Assembly: GCA_020845475.1 (NCBI GenBank) | Contig: JADLFN010000051.1 | Span: 52,230 to 116,229, forward strand | Direction of reading: 5' to 3' | Length of the DNA stretch: 64,000 nt | Origin: Planctomycetota bacterium | Lineage (GTDB): Bacteria; Planctomycetota; UBA8742; UBA2392 | In this document: piece after piece, positions 16,797 through 25,516 of the stretch | Layout of the letters: every line of letters starts with the position of its first letter | How positions within the stretch are numbered: the first letter of the stretch is position 1 | Translations under genes and position numbers: made by a program | The notes under the pieces: generated by a model | Seen by the model: only the letters and a program-made list of their open reading frames with translations | What the model was told of the DNA's origin: nothing | Databases searched by the model: none

Positions 16797-17276
16797 TCAA
16801 GTTTCTTCTGGCCAGAACCGGAACTCGGGGTCTGACAGCCCGTTCATCAGTAGTTCCTTCAAGTGGGGTGGGTGGACCTCAATTCTGGCCACGTTGCAAA
16901 GGGGCACCCATTCCATGCCCGTGACCCCGGTGGCGCCCGCATCGCATGAGAAGTGGCCCTCCCCGCTGCCAACGACGCGGCACAGAAAAATCACCGCGAC
17001 GACGTGGTGCGTCGTGGGAACGTTCTGGGCCAGACGTTTGTGGCGCGAGGCAATGAACTCTCGAACACCGAGCGCACGCACAATGGCGGTTTCCAGGCCG
17101 GTTTCCTCTTTCACCTCGCGCAAAACCGCATCCTGCAGGCGTTCGCCGTGTTGAACGTGGCCACCCGGTAGAAAGTAGTACGACCGGCTCGGTTCTTGTG
17201 CACGCAACAGCAGCACTTTGTCCTCCCGGACAATCACCGCGCGCGCGCCCAACCTCGGTTGTTGTCGTTCCGTCAT
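16797..17276 (-). CDS. Nudix hydrolase
   Basis: 159 aa. Hydrolyses a nucleoside diphosphate linked to another moiety. The Nudix box is complete: GGHVQHGERLQDAVLREVKE followed by ETGL, with the REVKEE metal-binding core. The start is taken at ATG 17276 (MTERQQPRLGARAVIV), where the Nudix fold begins; the longer open frame would overlap the divergent cyclase gene. The substrate cannot be predicted: house-cleaning of oxidised nucleotides, ADP-ribose or NADH are all possible. Confidence 0.88.
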   Translation of the reverse strand: MTERQQPRLGARAVIVREDKVLLLRAQEPSRSYYFLPGGHVQHGERLQDAVLREVKEETGLETAIVRALGVREFIASRHKRLAQNVPTTHHVVAVIFLCRVVGSGEGHFSCDAGATGVTGMEWVPLCNVARIEVHPPHLKELLMNGLSDPEFRFWPEET

Positions 17277-17369
17277 GCCTGTCGCCTTGCCCTCTGTTAT
17301 GGCAAGAGAAGGCAAGCAAAGTAAAGTCTCAGTGCAATTCATCTTTGGGCGCACCATTACGGGGCCATC

Positions 17370-19778
17370 ATGCAGAACTTCGTTCCCGCGTTTATTGAAG
17401 AGCAACGTTCGGCACAGGAAACCAACGGATCCATCAAGGGCACGGTGCTGTTCGTGGACGTCAGCGGCTTCACGGCACTGACCGAATACGCCTTCAAGAT
17501 GGGTGACGCCGGCGCCGAAGTCATGTCGCGCGAGTTGGCCAAGGTCTTCGACCCCATGGTCGAAGCCGTTCACAAGCGCGGCGGATTCATTGCTAATTTC
17601 GCCGGCGACGCCTTCACGGCGATTTTCCCGGAGGGCAAATCCGATGGCGCGGCCGTAGCCGCGCGCGCCGCCGATGCCGCCGACGAGATTTCGGCCTACT
17701 TCAAGCGCAAGGCCACGAGCAAGACGCGCCACGGTGACTTCCGCTTCAGCGTCAAATGCGGCCTCGAGCGCGGTAAGATCGAGTGGGGCATCCCGACGAG
17801 CGAGGATGGAAAGGCGCGCACGTGGTACTTCCGCGGCAAGGCCATTGACGGCGCCGCCGACGCCGAGCATGAGGCGCAGAAGGGCAAGGTGGTCTTTGGC
17901 GAAGAATTGAAGAAGACGCTCGACAGCAAGAAGGTCGAAGCCAGCTCAACGGTAGAGACCCATGCCGCCCAGACTAGCAAGGACGTGCTTCAAACCTATT
18001 TCGCCAACGACGTGGTCGAAGCAGGCGAGCGTGCCGAACTGCGCCACGTAGTCAGTGTGTTCTGCCAGTTCGAAGGCGCCAAGTCACACGAGCAGATCGA
18101 GGGCGTGTTCCGCGAACTCGTCGAGCAACTCAAGAAACACGGCGGCAACCTCAACAAGATCCTGTTTGGCGACAAGGGCTTCCAGGCGCTGGCGTTCTTT
18201 GGCGCGCCGCGCGCGACGGAAAACGCCGAAAGCAACGCCGTGGGCTTTGCGCAGGCTTTCCGCGGCACTTCGCTGCCCAAACTCAAGGGCGTGAAGGCCA
18301 AGATCGGCATCGATGCCGGCCTTTGCTATTCCGGCATCGTCGGCGGCGCGCAACGCAACGAGTGGTCGTGCCTCGGCGACGCCGTGAACACCAGCGCGCG
18401 CCTGATGACCGCCGCCGAGCGCGGCGAAACGTTGGTTAGCGCCCGCATCAAGACGCCCGGCGAAAAGAACTGGGAGTTCAAGTCCAAGGGCGTGCTCGAG
18501 CTCAAGGGCAAGGCCCAGAAAGAAGAAGCCTTTGCGCCCGTCTCCAAGCGCGGCTCCGTGCGCGGATTCACGTACCGCAACCCCATGCTGGGCCGCGACA
18601 AGGAACTTTCGCAGCTAACCGAGTTCATCGCGCCGATTTTCAGCGGCGAGCCCAAGTTCGTGGGCGTGTTGCGCCTTTTGGGCGAGCCCGGCCTTGGCAA
18701 GACGCGCCTGGTTGCAGCGGTGCGCGCCAAGCTGGAGGAAGCCGGCAAACCCTTCCATTGGTTCTCGCTGCCCTGCGACGGCGTGCACCGCAGCGGCTGG
18801 AACGCCGTGTCCACCTGGTTGCGCGGCTTCTTTGGCGTGACGGACAGCATGCCGCAGGCAGAGAAGAAAGCGGCAATCGAGAAAGTTTACGCGCAATACA
18901 CCGATGATACGCGCGTACCCGAGTACACGCGCAGCGAACTCAAGCGCACCATGAGCTTCGCCGCCGACCTCGTTGATTGCCACTGGGACGATTCGCCCTT
19001 TGCCAAACTCGACGATCCCAAGCTGCGCCACGAAAACCGCATCATCGCCATCAAGGAACTGATTCGCGCGCTCGCGGCTGTGGCGCCGGTGGTCATTGAA
19101 GTTGAAGACACGCATTGGCTTGACGCGTCAACCGCGGCCTGGCTGACGGCCATGACCCGCAACGTGGCCAAGCTGCCGCTTGCTATTCTGGGCACCTCGC
19201 GCTTCTCCGACGATGGCAGCAAGCCCGCGTTGGAAATTGCGCAGGATGCGACCCTGACCGACGTTGAATTGCAGCCCATTACCGGCGACGAATTCACCCA
19301 GGCCATGGCCCGCGCGCTATTGGGCGACCAGGTAGAGCTCGACGCCGAAGCCGTGCGCCTGGTTTCGGGCAAAGCCAAGGGCAACCCGTTCTTCACCGAG
19401 CAACTGATCCTGCACCTGAACGAAACGGGCGAACTCGTGCCCGCCGGCACCAAGGAGCACACCGAAATCATCAAGAGCGGCGAAACGGCGATTCGCACCC
19501 GTCAGCGCATGAAGGTCAAGAGCACGGACACCGCAAGACTGCCCGGCTCACTCAGCTCGCTGGTTACGGCACGCATTGACCGCCTTGCGCCTGAAGTGCG
19601 CGAAACCGTAAAACACGCCAGCATCCTGGGCGTACGATTCCTGTCACGCGTGTTGGGCGAACTGCTCAAGCGCTCAGGTGCCGTCACGCGTTCGCTCGAC
19701 GAAATCCTGCTCGAAACGCAGCGCGAAGGCGTCCTGATCCCCGCTGACCAGGCGCCCGGCACCGCTGAGAAGAAGTAG
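17370..19778 (+). CDS. Double class III cyclase domain fused to AAA ATPase
   Basis: 802 aa. Two class III nucleotide cyclase homology domains in tandem: the first at ~22-190 (VLFVDVSGFTALTE, then FAGDAFTAIF), the second at ~212-375 (GIDAGLCYSGIVG, CLGDAVNTSARL). An AAA_16-type ATPase follows (LGRDKELSQL, then Walker A GEPGLGKTRL near 439; Walker B VVIEVEDTHWLD). Such proteins usually continue into a TPR/MalT-like solenoid of several hundred residues; this one ends soon after the ATPase. The first domain keeps both metal aspartates; the second lacks the first one (CQFEG), so at best a hybrid active site would form. Confidence 0.87.
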   Translation: MQNFVPAFIEEQRSAQETNGSIKGTVLFVDVSGFTALTEYAFKMGDAGAEVMSRELAKVFDPMVEAVHKRGGFIANFAGDAFTAIFPEGKSDGAAVAARAADAADEISAYFKRKATSKTRHGDFRFSVKCGLERGKIEWGIPTSEDGKARTWYFRGKAIDGAADAEHEAQKGKVVFGEELKKTLDSKKVEASSTVETHAAQTSKDVLQTYFANDVVEAGERAELRHVVSVFCQFEGAKSHEQIEGVFRELVEQLKKHGGNLNKILFGDKGFQALAFFGAPRATENAESNAVGFAQAFRGTSLPKLKGVKAKIGIDAGLCYSGIVGGAQRNEWSCLGDAVNTSARLMTAAERGETLVSARIKTPGEKNWEFKSKGVLELKGKAQKEEAFAPVSKRGSVRGFTYRNPMLGRDKELSQLTEFIAPIFSGEPKFVGVLRLLGEPGLGKTRLVAAVRAKLEEAGKPFHWFSLPCDGVHRSGWNAVSTWLRGFFGVTDSMPQAEKKAAIEKVYAQYTDDTRVPEYTRSELKRTMSFAADLVDCHWDDSPFAKLDDPKLRHENRIIAIKELIRALAAVAPVVIEVEDTHWLDASTAAWLTAMTRNVAKLPLAILGTSRFSDDGSKPALEIAQDATLTDVELQPITGDEFTQAMARALLGDQVELDAEAVRLVSGKAKGNPFFTEQLILHLNETGELVPAGTKEHTEIIKSGETAIRTRQRMKVKSTDTARLPGSLSSLVTARIDRLAPEVRETVKHASILGVRFLSRVLGELLKRSGAVTRSLDEILLETQREGVLIPADQAPGTAEKK

Positions 19779-19800
19779 CTTGAAGAGCCAGTGAAGGCAA

Positions 19801-19820
19801 TGACGCCCTGAAGGGCGTCA
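19801..19820 (+). terminator. Hairpin after cyclase/ATPase gene
   Basis: TGACGCCC/GGGCGTCA perfect stem with a 4-nt TGAA loop, followed by TTGCGCATTT. A plausible but weak intrinsic terminator 22 bp after the stop. Confidence 0.5.
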
Positions 19821-19907
19821 TTGCGCATTTGGGGCAACCCACGCTCCATATTGCTGCCGAACGCGGTGCCAGATTTCGTATCATGGTGAACAGTGCAGGG
19901 ATCGAGC

Positions 19908-20645
19908 ATGGCCATCGCCGTCGTGGACGTTCCGTTTCTCGCCATCCTCTGGGCCGGGCTCGCCTCCGGCCTTGTCCATGTTGTTACCGGCATTGACCAC
20001 ATGGCGGCCTTGATGCCACTCAGCGTCGGCCGCCGCTGGCGCGCAGCTTTTCTGGGCGTGCGCTGGGGGTTGGGCCACACCCTGGGGGTGGTCTTTATCG
20101 CGCTCATGGCCGTCGAGATCAAACAACTCGCGGGTGAAGTGCTCAATCTCGATGCCTTGGGCGAATGGGCCGAGCGCCTGGTGGGCTTCATGCTCATTGC
20201 CATTGGCGCGTTCGGCATTCGCGCCGCATTTCGCATGCACCTGCACACCCATTCGCACAGCCATGACGGCAGCGAGCACGAACACCTGCACGTCCACGCC
20301 AGCGACGGCCACCCCGTCGATGCTCCGGCGGGCCACGCCCACAGCCATACGGCCTTCTTGGCCGGAGTGCTGCACGGTCTGGCGGGCACGGCGCACGTGC
20401 TGGCGGTGCTGCCGGCGGTGGGACTCAACAGCCGCGCCCAGAGCTGGTCTTATCTCGCGGCCTTTGGCGTGGGCACTGTCATTGCCATGGGCGCGTTTGC
20501 GGGCGTGATTGGCCTGACCAGCGCCAGTTTGGGCAGGCGCGGGCCAAAGCTCATGCGCGCCATGATGATCGGCGCCTCCTGCATCTGCATCCTCGTGGGC
20601 ATTGGCTGGATTCTGCTGCCCACGCTCGGCTACGAGCTGCCTTGA
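19908..20645 (+). CDS. NicO/UreH-type nickel-cobalt transporter-like protein
   Basis: 245 aa polytopic membrane protein with about six helices. The motifs GLVHVVTGIDHMAAL, LGHTLGVVFIALM and a central His-rich loop (HLHTHSHSHDGSEHEHLHVH) match the UreH/RcnA/NicO superfamily of Ni/Co permeases, and the second half repeats the pattern with GVLHGLAGTAHVLAVLP. Import or export direction is uncertain. The start is ATG 19908 with AGGGA upstream; GTG 19893 is possible. It forms a second metal-transport locus beside the DmeF-like exporter at 2911. The sugar-dehydrogenase-like gene follows after 22 bp. Confidence 0.82.
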   Translation: MAIAVVDVPFLAILWAGLASGLVHVVTGIDHMAALMPLSVGRRWRAAFLGVRWGLGHTLGVVFIALMAVEIKQLAGEVLNLDALGEWAERLVGFMLIAIGAFGIRAAFRMHLHTHSHSHDGSEHEHLHVHASDGHPVDAPAGHAHSHTAFLAGVLHGLAGTAHVLAVLPAVGLNSRAQSWSYLAAFGVGTVIAMGAFAGVIGLTSASLGRRGPKLMRAMMIGASCICILVGIGWILLPTLGYELP

Positions 20646-20667
20646 TTCCCGCAACCTGGAGTATGTC

Positions 20668-21861
20668 ATGCTGCGACTGATAGCCGCGCTTGTTCTGCTG
20701 GGAGTGCTGCCGTTTACGGCTTCGTGCGTTCGCGATGACCAGCGAGTAACGATCGCCGAAGGCTTGCCGCGGGTGAAGCTGGTGAACGCTTACGAGGCGC
20801 TGACATTCGAGCGCCCGCTCTGGTTTGGCCATGACGGCGTCAGCAAAGAGCACGTTTACGTGATCGAGCAGGCGGGGCGCATTTATCGTTTCGAGAACAA
20901 ACCCGACGTGGCCAGCGCGAGGTTGTTCCTCGATATCTCAAGCAAGGTGTTTTCGAACAAGTCGCGCGGCGGCCACAATGAAGAAGGCTTGCTCGCCATG
21001 GCCTTCCACCCCAAGTTCAAAGAAAACGGCTACTTCTACGTGAACTACAACACCGGCGACGCGCGCAACCGCCGCAGTGTGCTCTCGCGTTTCTCGCTCG
21101 ACAAGAAGGACAAGGGCATTGCCGACCCAGCCAGCGAGAAGGTCATTTGGGACTTCCAGAAACCCTACGGCAACCACAACGGCTGCTGCCTGCTCTTCGA
21201 CAAAGACGGCATGTTGCTTGTCAGCTACGGCGACGGTGGCGCGGCTAATGACCCGCACGACTACGGCCAGAACCTGGGCGTGTGGTTTGCGAAAATCCTG
21301 CGCATCGACGTCGATAAAGAAGAGAACGGCAAGCCCTACGGCATTCCCAAGGACAACCCGTTCCTCAAGCGTGCGGGCGCGAAGCCCGAAGTGTGGGCCT
21401 ACGGCCTGCGCAACGCCTGGCGCATGAGCTGGGACGGCGACGATTTGTGGGTGGGCGATGTTGGTCAGAACAAATGGGAATGGGTGGTCATCGCGAAGAA
21501 GGGCGGCAACTACGGCTGGTCACTAAAGGAAGGCACCAACTTCTTCAAAGAAGGAAAGCCCGCCGACGAAATCACGCCGCCGATCGTTGAGTACAGCCAC
21601 AAGGAAGGCCAAAGCATCACCGGCGGTTACGTTTATCGCGGGGCGAAACAGGAGAAGTTGAAGGGCCTTTACTTTTACGCCGATTACCAGAGCGGCCGGC
21701 TGTGGGCGCTGAAATACGCCAACAACAAGCTCGAGAAAAACGGCGAAGTGCTCGAAAAGCCCCTATGGGGCATCGCCAGCTTCGGCGTGGATGCAGAAAA
21801 CGAACTCTACGCCTGCACCTTCAACGGCGGCCGCATCATGCGCGTCGAGGCCGCGGAGTAG
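20668..21861 (+). CDS. PQQ-dependent sugar dehydrogenase-like lipoprotein
   Basis: 397 aa. A lipoprotein signal with lipobox TASC leads into a six-bladed propeller of the glucose/sorbosone dehydrogenase (GSDH) family: PLWFGHDG, EEGLLAMAFHPKF, FYVNYNTGD, GNHNGCCLLFDKDGMLLVS, YGLRNAWRMSWDG, WVGDVGQNKWE, SITGGYVYRG. It probably acts in the periplasm as a soluble quinoprotein-type dehydrogenase, though many homologues have no proven activity and cofactor use is inferred. ATG 20668 follows TGGAG. Its stop abuts the stop of the convergent gene (21861/21862). Confidence 0.87.
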   Translation: MLRLIAALVLLGVLPFTASCVRDDQRVTIAEGLPRVKLVNAYEALTFERPLWFGHDGVSKEHVYVIEQAGRIYRFENKPDVASARLFLDISSKVFSNKSRGGHNEEGLLAMAFHPKFKENGYFYVNYNTGDARNRRSVLSRFSLDKKDKGIADPASEKVIWDFQKPYGNHNGCCLLFDKDGMLLVSYGDGGAANDPHDYGQNLGVWFAKILRIDVDKEENGKPYGIPKDNPFLKRAGAKPEVWAYGLRNAWRMSWDGDDLWVGDVGQNKWEWVVIAKKGGNYGWSLKEGTNFFKEGKPADEITPPIVEYSHKEGQSITGGYVYRGAKQEKLKGLYFYADYQSGRLWALKYANNKLEKNGEVLEKPLWGIASFGVDAENELYACTFNGGRIMRVEAAE

Positions 21862-23070
21862 CTAAAACTCGTCATCTTCGGTAGCCAGCCAAACGAACTT
21901 CCATTTGCCAGAATCGGCGTCGCGTTCGACAATGAAGAAGAGTATGGACTTGTCGCCAGTGCGCTTGCGGAAGTGATCATTGAGCACGAGCTTGACGCGG
22001 TCAGAGTGCTCGAACTTCATGTCGAAATCGTCGGAGCTCATGCCAGCGTAGAGCGCCTTGGCACGCTCGGACATGTCGGTTTTCTCGACCCACTTTTTCG
22101 CAAAGTCTTCCTTTAAGAAACTGCGGAAAAGGTTGAGTTCGGCCTCGGTCTTATTCTCAAGCTTTGCGTCGCGGCGGATGACTTCTTCGACGTACGCGTC
22201 GAGGTTCATCGCTTCGCCGAGCAACTCGCCGTCTTGCGTTGCAAACGCACGTGCCCAGCCCAATATCGGGTCGATTGGGCGCGCGAACGCCTTGATCGTT
22301 TCAATGCTGGTGTCACCGTCGTCCTGCTCAAGCGTGACAGAGGGGCTGTCGAGGTATTGGTAAATCAGCGTGCCTTCACTGGTAACCAGCATTTCGTCAG
22401 TGAAACTCTTGAGTTCGCTGGCGCCTGAGCGGTTTTTCTTCGTTGCCTTGTAGCGCCGAGCCACTCTGATGCCATTGTGGCGCCCGATGCTGGTGGCGTC
22501 TTTCACCTCGATCTGCTGATTCTGGAGGCCCGATTCATCGTCCCAGTCGGCGAATTCATAGGTCCTTTTTGTGTCTCGCGGCACCAGCAAGGCGGCGAGC
22601 TCCTCGGCAAAACCGTGCAGAAGCCGCGCGCGTTTCTCGAATATTGTGCTTGTGCACTTTCCGTCCTTTGTGGTTTTGGCGTGCGTGTATTGCTTGCCGT
22701 CGAAAGTGGTGGCCGAACTGCCTTCGCGCTCGCCGTTCTCGCGTGACTGAGATTCCGAATAGAGTAGCGTGAGGTCGGGCGCGACGTAATCGACCCCGAT
22801 GTGGCTGAAAGAACGCTCGCCTACTTTCACCGCCATCTGGTACGAAACGCGGTAGCATTCACGCTTGTCGCATTCAGACGCCGAGATAGAAATGTCGGCC
22901 GAGCCCACCAACATGCCGCGCGTCATCGCCCGGTAGACTTGCCGCTTGCAAACTTCCTTCTTTACCTCCTTAAGCGTGCCGAGGAATTCCTCCGCATTCT
23001 TGATTTCCGCCTCGCCGGCATTTAGCGAAGCCGCGAAGATTAGTGGCAATGCGAGCAGTGTTAGGCGCAT
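21862..23070 (-). CDS. Exported hypothetical protein
   Basis: 402 aa, unrecognised. Signal peptide MRLTLLALPLIFAASLNAG with a clear cleavage region, then a mixed alpha/beta protein with no motif I can name. Two cysteine-containing stretches (KKEVCKRQVYRAM and SECDKRECYRVSY) lie at ~40-80. The final ~130 residues (DPILGWARAF to the C-terminus) end in a beta segment, GKWKFVWLATEDDEF. Start: ATG 23070, supported by AGGAG and by the signal peptide. Probably periplasmic. Confidence 0.75.
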   Translation of the reverse strand: MRLTLLALPLIFAASLNAGEAEIKNAEEFLGTLKEVKKEVCKRQVYRAMTRGMLVGSADISISASECDKRECYRVSYQMAVKVGERSFSHIGVDYVAPDLTLLYSESQSRENGEREGSSATTFDGKQYTHAKTTKDGKCTSTIFEKRARLLHGFAEELAALLVPRDTKRTYEFADWDDESGLQNQQIEVKDATSIGRHNGIRVARRYKATKKNRSGASELKSFTDEMLVTSEGTLIYQYLDSPSVTLEQDDGDTSIETIKAFARPIDPILGWARAFATQDGELLGEAMNLDAYVEEVIRRDAKLENKTEAELNLFRSFLKEDFAKKWVEKTDMSERAKALYAGMSSDDFDMKFEHSDRVKLVLNDHFRKRTGDKSILFFIVERDADSGKWKFVWLATEDDEF

Positions 23071-23122
23071 GGTGGCTCCTTTGGTCGAGTTTATCTTAGC
23101 GAACATTAACGCGTTTGGTGCG

Positions 23123-24283
23123 TTACGGCAGAAGCCTTGCCAACCTCAACAGCTTGCGCGTGATGCTGGCCATGGGCAAATCGGTCAGTTCACTGGGCCG
23201 AAACCAACCGCCTTCCAGAATGCGCGCCTTGCCGCCGATGGCCCTGGCGGGTTTGATGCGCTGTATAGCTTGAATCCTGTAGTCAGAACCCCAAGCGCTG
23301 CCAAAGCCGGTCCACGTGCCGGTCTGCAAATTCACGGTCAGGCGGAACTTCGTAATTGTCTGTGTTACGTGTCCTGTGGATTGCGCGTGCCGGAGACCAA
23401 TACTCATGCGGGCGGCGACGCTGCCCGCAGCGTCCGTAATATGCGGCAGTTCCCATAGCCCGTCAGGCAGCAGGCTTCCGCCGTTGCGGCGCACGAGCAG
23501 CACATGACCCTTTGAGTTTAGCGCTGCCAGCGCGCAGTATGAAACTTCGCTTGCTTGCTCGCGCTTTGGTAAATTGGGAAGCTCACGTTGGTCGCCGTGT
23601 TTGCGGGCCTCGCATTCTTTGCGCACGGGGCACTGGACGCAGATCGTCTCGCTTGGGCCGCACAACGTGGCCCCCAATTCCATTAGCGCCTGGTTGAACA
23701 CGCGCGGTTTAACACCGGCCTCAGCCGCATCGCGGACCGCATTTTCCGCCCAATGCCACACGGCTTTCTGCCCCGCCGCTGATTTGATGTCTTTGCGGAA
23801 GCGCGTCAGCCGCGCGAACACGCGCTCGACGTTGCCGTCGACGATGGGCTCGGCCTGGTTGAAGGCGATGCTCAAAATCGCGCCCGCCGTGTAAGGGCCA
23901 ATGCCCGGCAATGCCAGCAGCGTGTTGCGCTCGCGTGGCAACTCGCCCCCGCTGGCGGCAACTTCGCGCGCGGCTGAATGAAGCATGCGCGCGCGGCGGT
24001 AATAGCCGAGGCCGGACCAGAGCGCGAGCACGTCGTGTTCTGTGGCCGCGGCGAGCGATTGCACGTCGGGAAAGCGCGCGATGAAGCGCTCAAAATAGGG
24101 AATGACTGTAGCCACCTGCGTCTGTTGCAGCATGATCTCGCTGATCCAGACGCGATAGGGCGAGGGATCGCGCCGCCAGGGCAAGTCGCGCGCGTGCTTT
24201 GCAAACCAGGACTCCAGCAAGCGTGCAACCCGCTTAACGTATTGAGCTGCTTGTTCGGATACAGGATTGTGCGAACGCGCCAT
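23123..24283 (-). CDS. mutY: A/G-specific adenine DNA glycosylase MutY
   Basis: 386 aa. Removes adenine mispaired with 8-oxoguanine. It has the helix-hairpin-helix (LPGIGPYTAGAI), the catalytic aspartate in PIVDGNVERV, and the 4Fe-4S loop CX6CX2CX5C (C-GPSETI-C-VQ-C-PVRKE-C). An N-terminal WRRDPSPYRVWISEIMLQQT stretch and a C-terminal Nudix-like domain (~235-386) that recognises 8-oxoG are present. The start is ATG 24283, preceded by AAAGGTGG; the longer frame adds ten residues without support. Confidence 0.95.
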   Translation of the reverse strand: MARSHNPVSEQAAQYVKRVARLLESWFAKHARDLPWRRDPSPYRVWISEIMLQQTQVATVIPYFERFIARFPDVQSLAAATEHDVLALWSGLGYYRRARMLHSAAREVAASGGELPRERNTLLALPGIGPYTAGAILSIAFNQAEPIVDGNVERVFARLTRFRKDIKSAAGQKAVWHWAENAVRDAAEAGVKPRVFNQALMELGATLCGPSETICVQCPVRKECEARKHGDQRELPNLPKREQASEVSYCALAALNSKGHVLLVRRNGGSLLPDGLWELPHITDAAGSVAARMSIGLRHAQSTGHVTQTITKFRLTVNLQTGTWTGFGSAWGSDYRIQAIQRIKPARAIGGKARILEGGWFRPSELTDLPMASITRKLLRLARLLP

Positions 24284-24331
24284 CGACCACCTTTGACTCG
24301 CGGCACGAGACACGAAACACGTGACGCGCCG

Positions 24332-25507
24332 CTATGGCGTCTTGACGGCCACGCCCTCGGTCACGGCTTCGCTGGGGTGCACGATCACCGGCAGGTTCTC
24401 GTCCATGCCGCTCAGTAGTTCGGCCTCCAGCGCGTTGCGACGGCCAATCTGTACGTCGCGGCGCAGAGCCTTGCCTTCCTCAACGATGTAAACCGCCCAG
24501 CCATCGCCGCGGCGGAACAGGGCGCTGGCTGGCAATCTCGCCACGTTGTCCTTGCGCCAGATGGTCACGCTGACTTCCACGCGAAAGGCATCCGCGAGCG
24601 TCGCGTAGGACTCGCGCTCCTGCGCGAAATCAATCAGCACGTTGACGCGCTGCTCCTCAACGCCCAGCGCCGAAATTTTGGTGAAGCCCGAGGGCTCAAT
24701 GCGCCGCACCCGCGCCTTGAGCGTGCCCTCGCCACCCCAGTGCGTCACGCGCACGTCGGCACCTTCCTCGATGCGCACCGCGTCCGTCGAAAGGATGTCG
24801 GCTACGATTTCGATTGCGCCGGGGTCGCCGATTTCCAGCAGCGGCGAGCCGGCCGCCACCGTGCCTTCGCTCTCCATGAACACGCGCAGCACGCGGCCAT
24901 TCACCGGAGATTTGATTGCCGCACTATCGCCGCCCGCGCCGCCAGTCAGCGTAGCCGCGCGTGCCTGGGAGAGCTGGAATTCGGCGACCTTGGCCGCGAA
25001 TTCGGCCGAGTGCAGATCTTCGGTGGCCACGAGGAACTTGGACTCCGACAGGCGCCAGACATCCTCGGGAATCGACTTCGATTTGATCAGATCACGGGTG
25101 CGTTTGACGTCCCACGTCGCGTAGTCGAGCGCAGCCTGGGCTGAGGTCACGCGTGCTTTCGCACCCTCCAGAGCGGCTTGTGCGGCGTTGAGTGCCGCTT
25201 CGGCCTGCTGCCGCGAGCGGGCATCAAGCAGCGGCGTGAGAGCGGAAAGCGTGAGCAGCAAGTCGCCAGCCTTCACACTGTCGCCCGCCTTGAGCTTGAG
25301 GCGATCGACGCGCCCCGGAAGCGGCGCCGAAACCGTGAAGCGGTCTTTCACGCGCGTCTTGGCCTCGGCTTCGATCGTTACGCTCATGGTGCCGCGCGAA
25401 ACTTTGGCGGTCTCGACGACGACGGGCTTGGGCGCAAAAGCCCAGGCCAGCGTCGCGACAACCACGACACCCACGAACACCATCATGCCCCAACGAATCC
25501 ACTTCAT
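24332..25507 (-). CDS. HlyD-family periplasmic adaptor subunit
   Basis: 391 aa. An N-terminal membrane anchor (MVFVGVVVVATLAWAF), a lipoyl/barrel-sandwich domain (VSAPLPGRVDRLKLKAGDSV), a long alpha-hairpin coiled coil (~95-180), the second lipoyl half (IKSPVNGRVLRVFMESEGTV), then beta-barrel and membrane-proximal domains. It would link the inner-membrane ABC transporter encoded upstream to the periplasm or an outer-membrane channel. It is 9 bp downstream of the FtsX permease gene and surely co-transcribed. No outer-membrane TolC-like gene is in the window. Confidence 0.9.
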   Translation of the reverse strand: MKWIRWGMMVFVGVVVVATLAWAFAPKPVVVETAKVSRGTMSVTIEAEAKTRVKDRFTVSAPLPGRVDRLKLKAGDSVKAGDLLLTLSALTPLLDARSRQQAEAALNAAQAALEGAKARVTSAQAALDYATWDVKRTRDLIKSKSIPEDVWRLSESKFLVATEDLHSAEFAAKVAEFQLSQARAATLTGGAGGDSAAIKSPVNGRVLRVFMESEGTVAAGSPLLEIGDPGAIEIVADILSTDAVRIEEGADVRVTHWGGEGTLKARVRRIEPSGFTKISALGVEEQRVNVLIDFAQERESYATLADAFRVEVSVTIWRKDNVARLPASALFRRGDGWAVYIVEEGKALRRDVQIGRRNALEAELLSGMDENLPVIVHPSEAVTEGVAVKTP

Positions 25508-25516
25508 GCCAGCACG

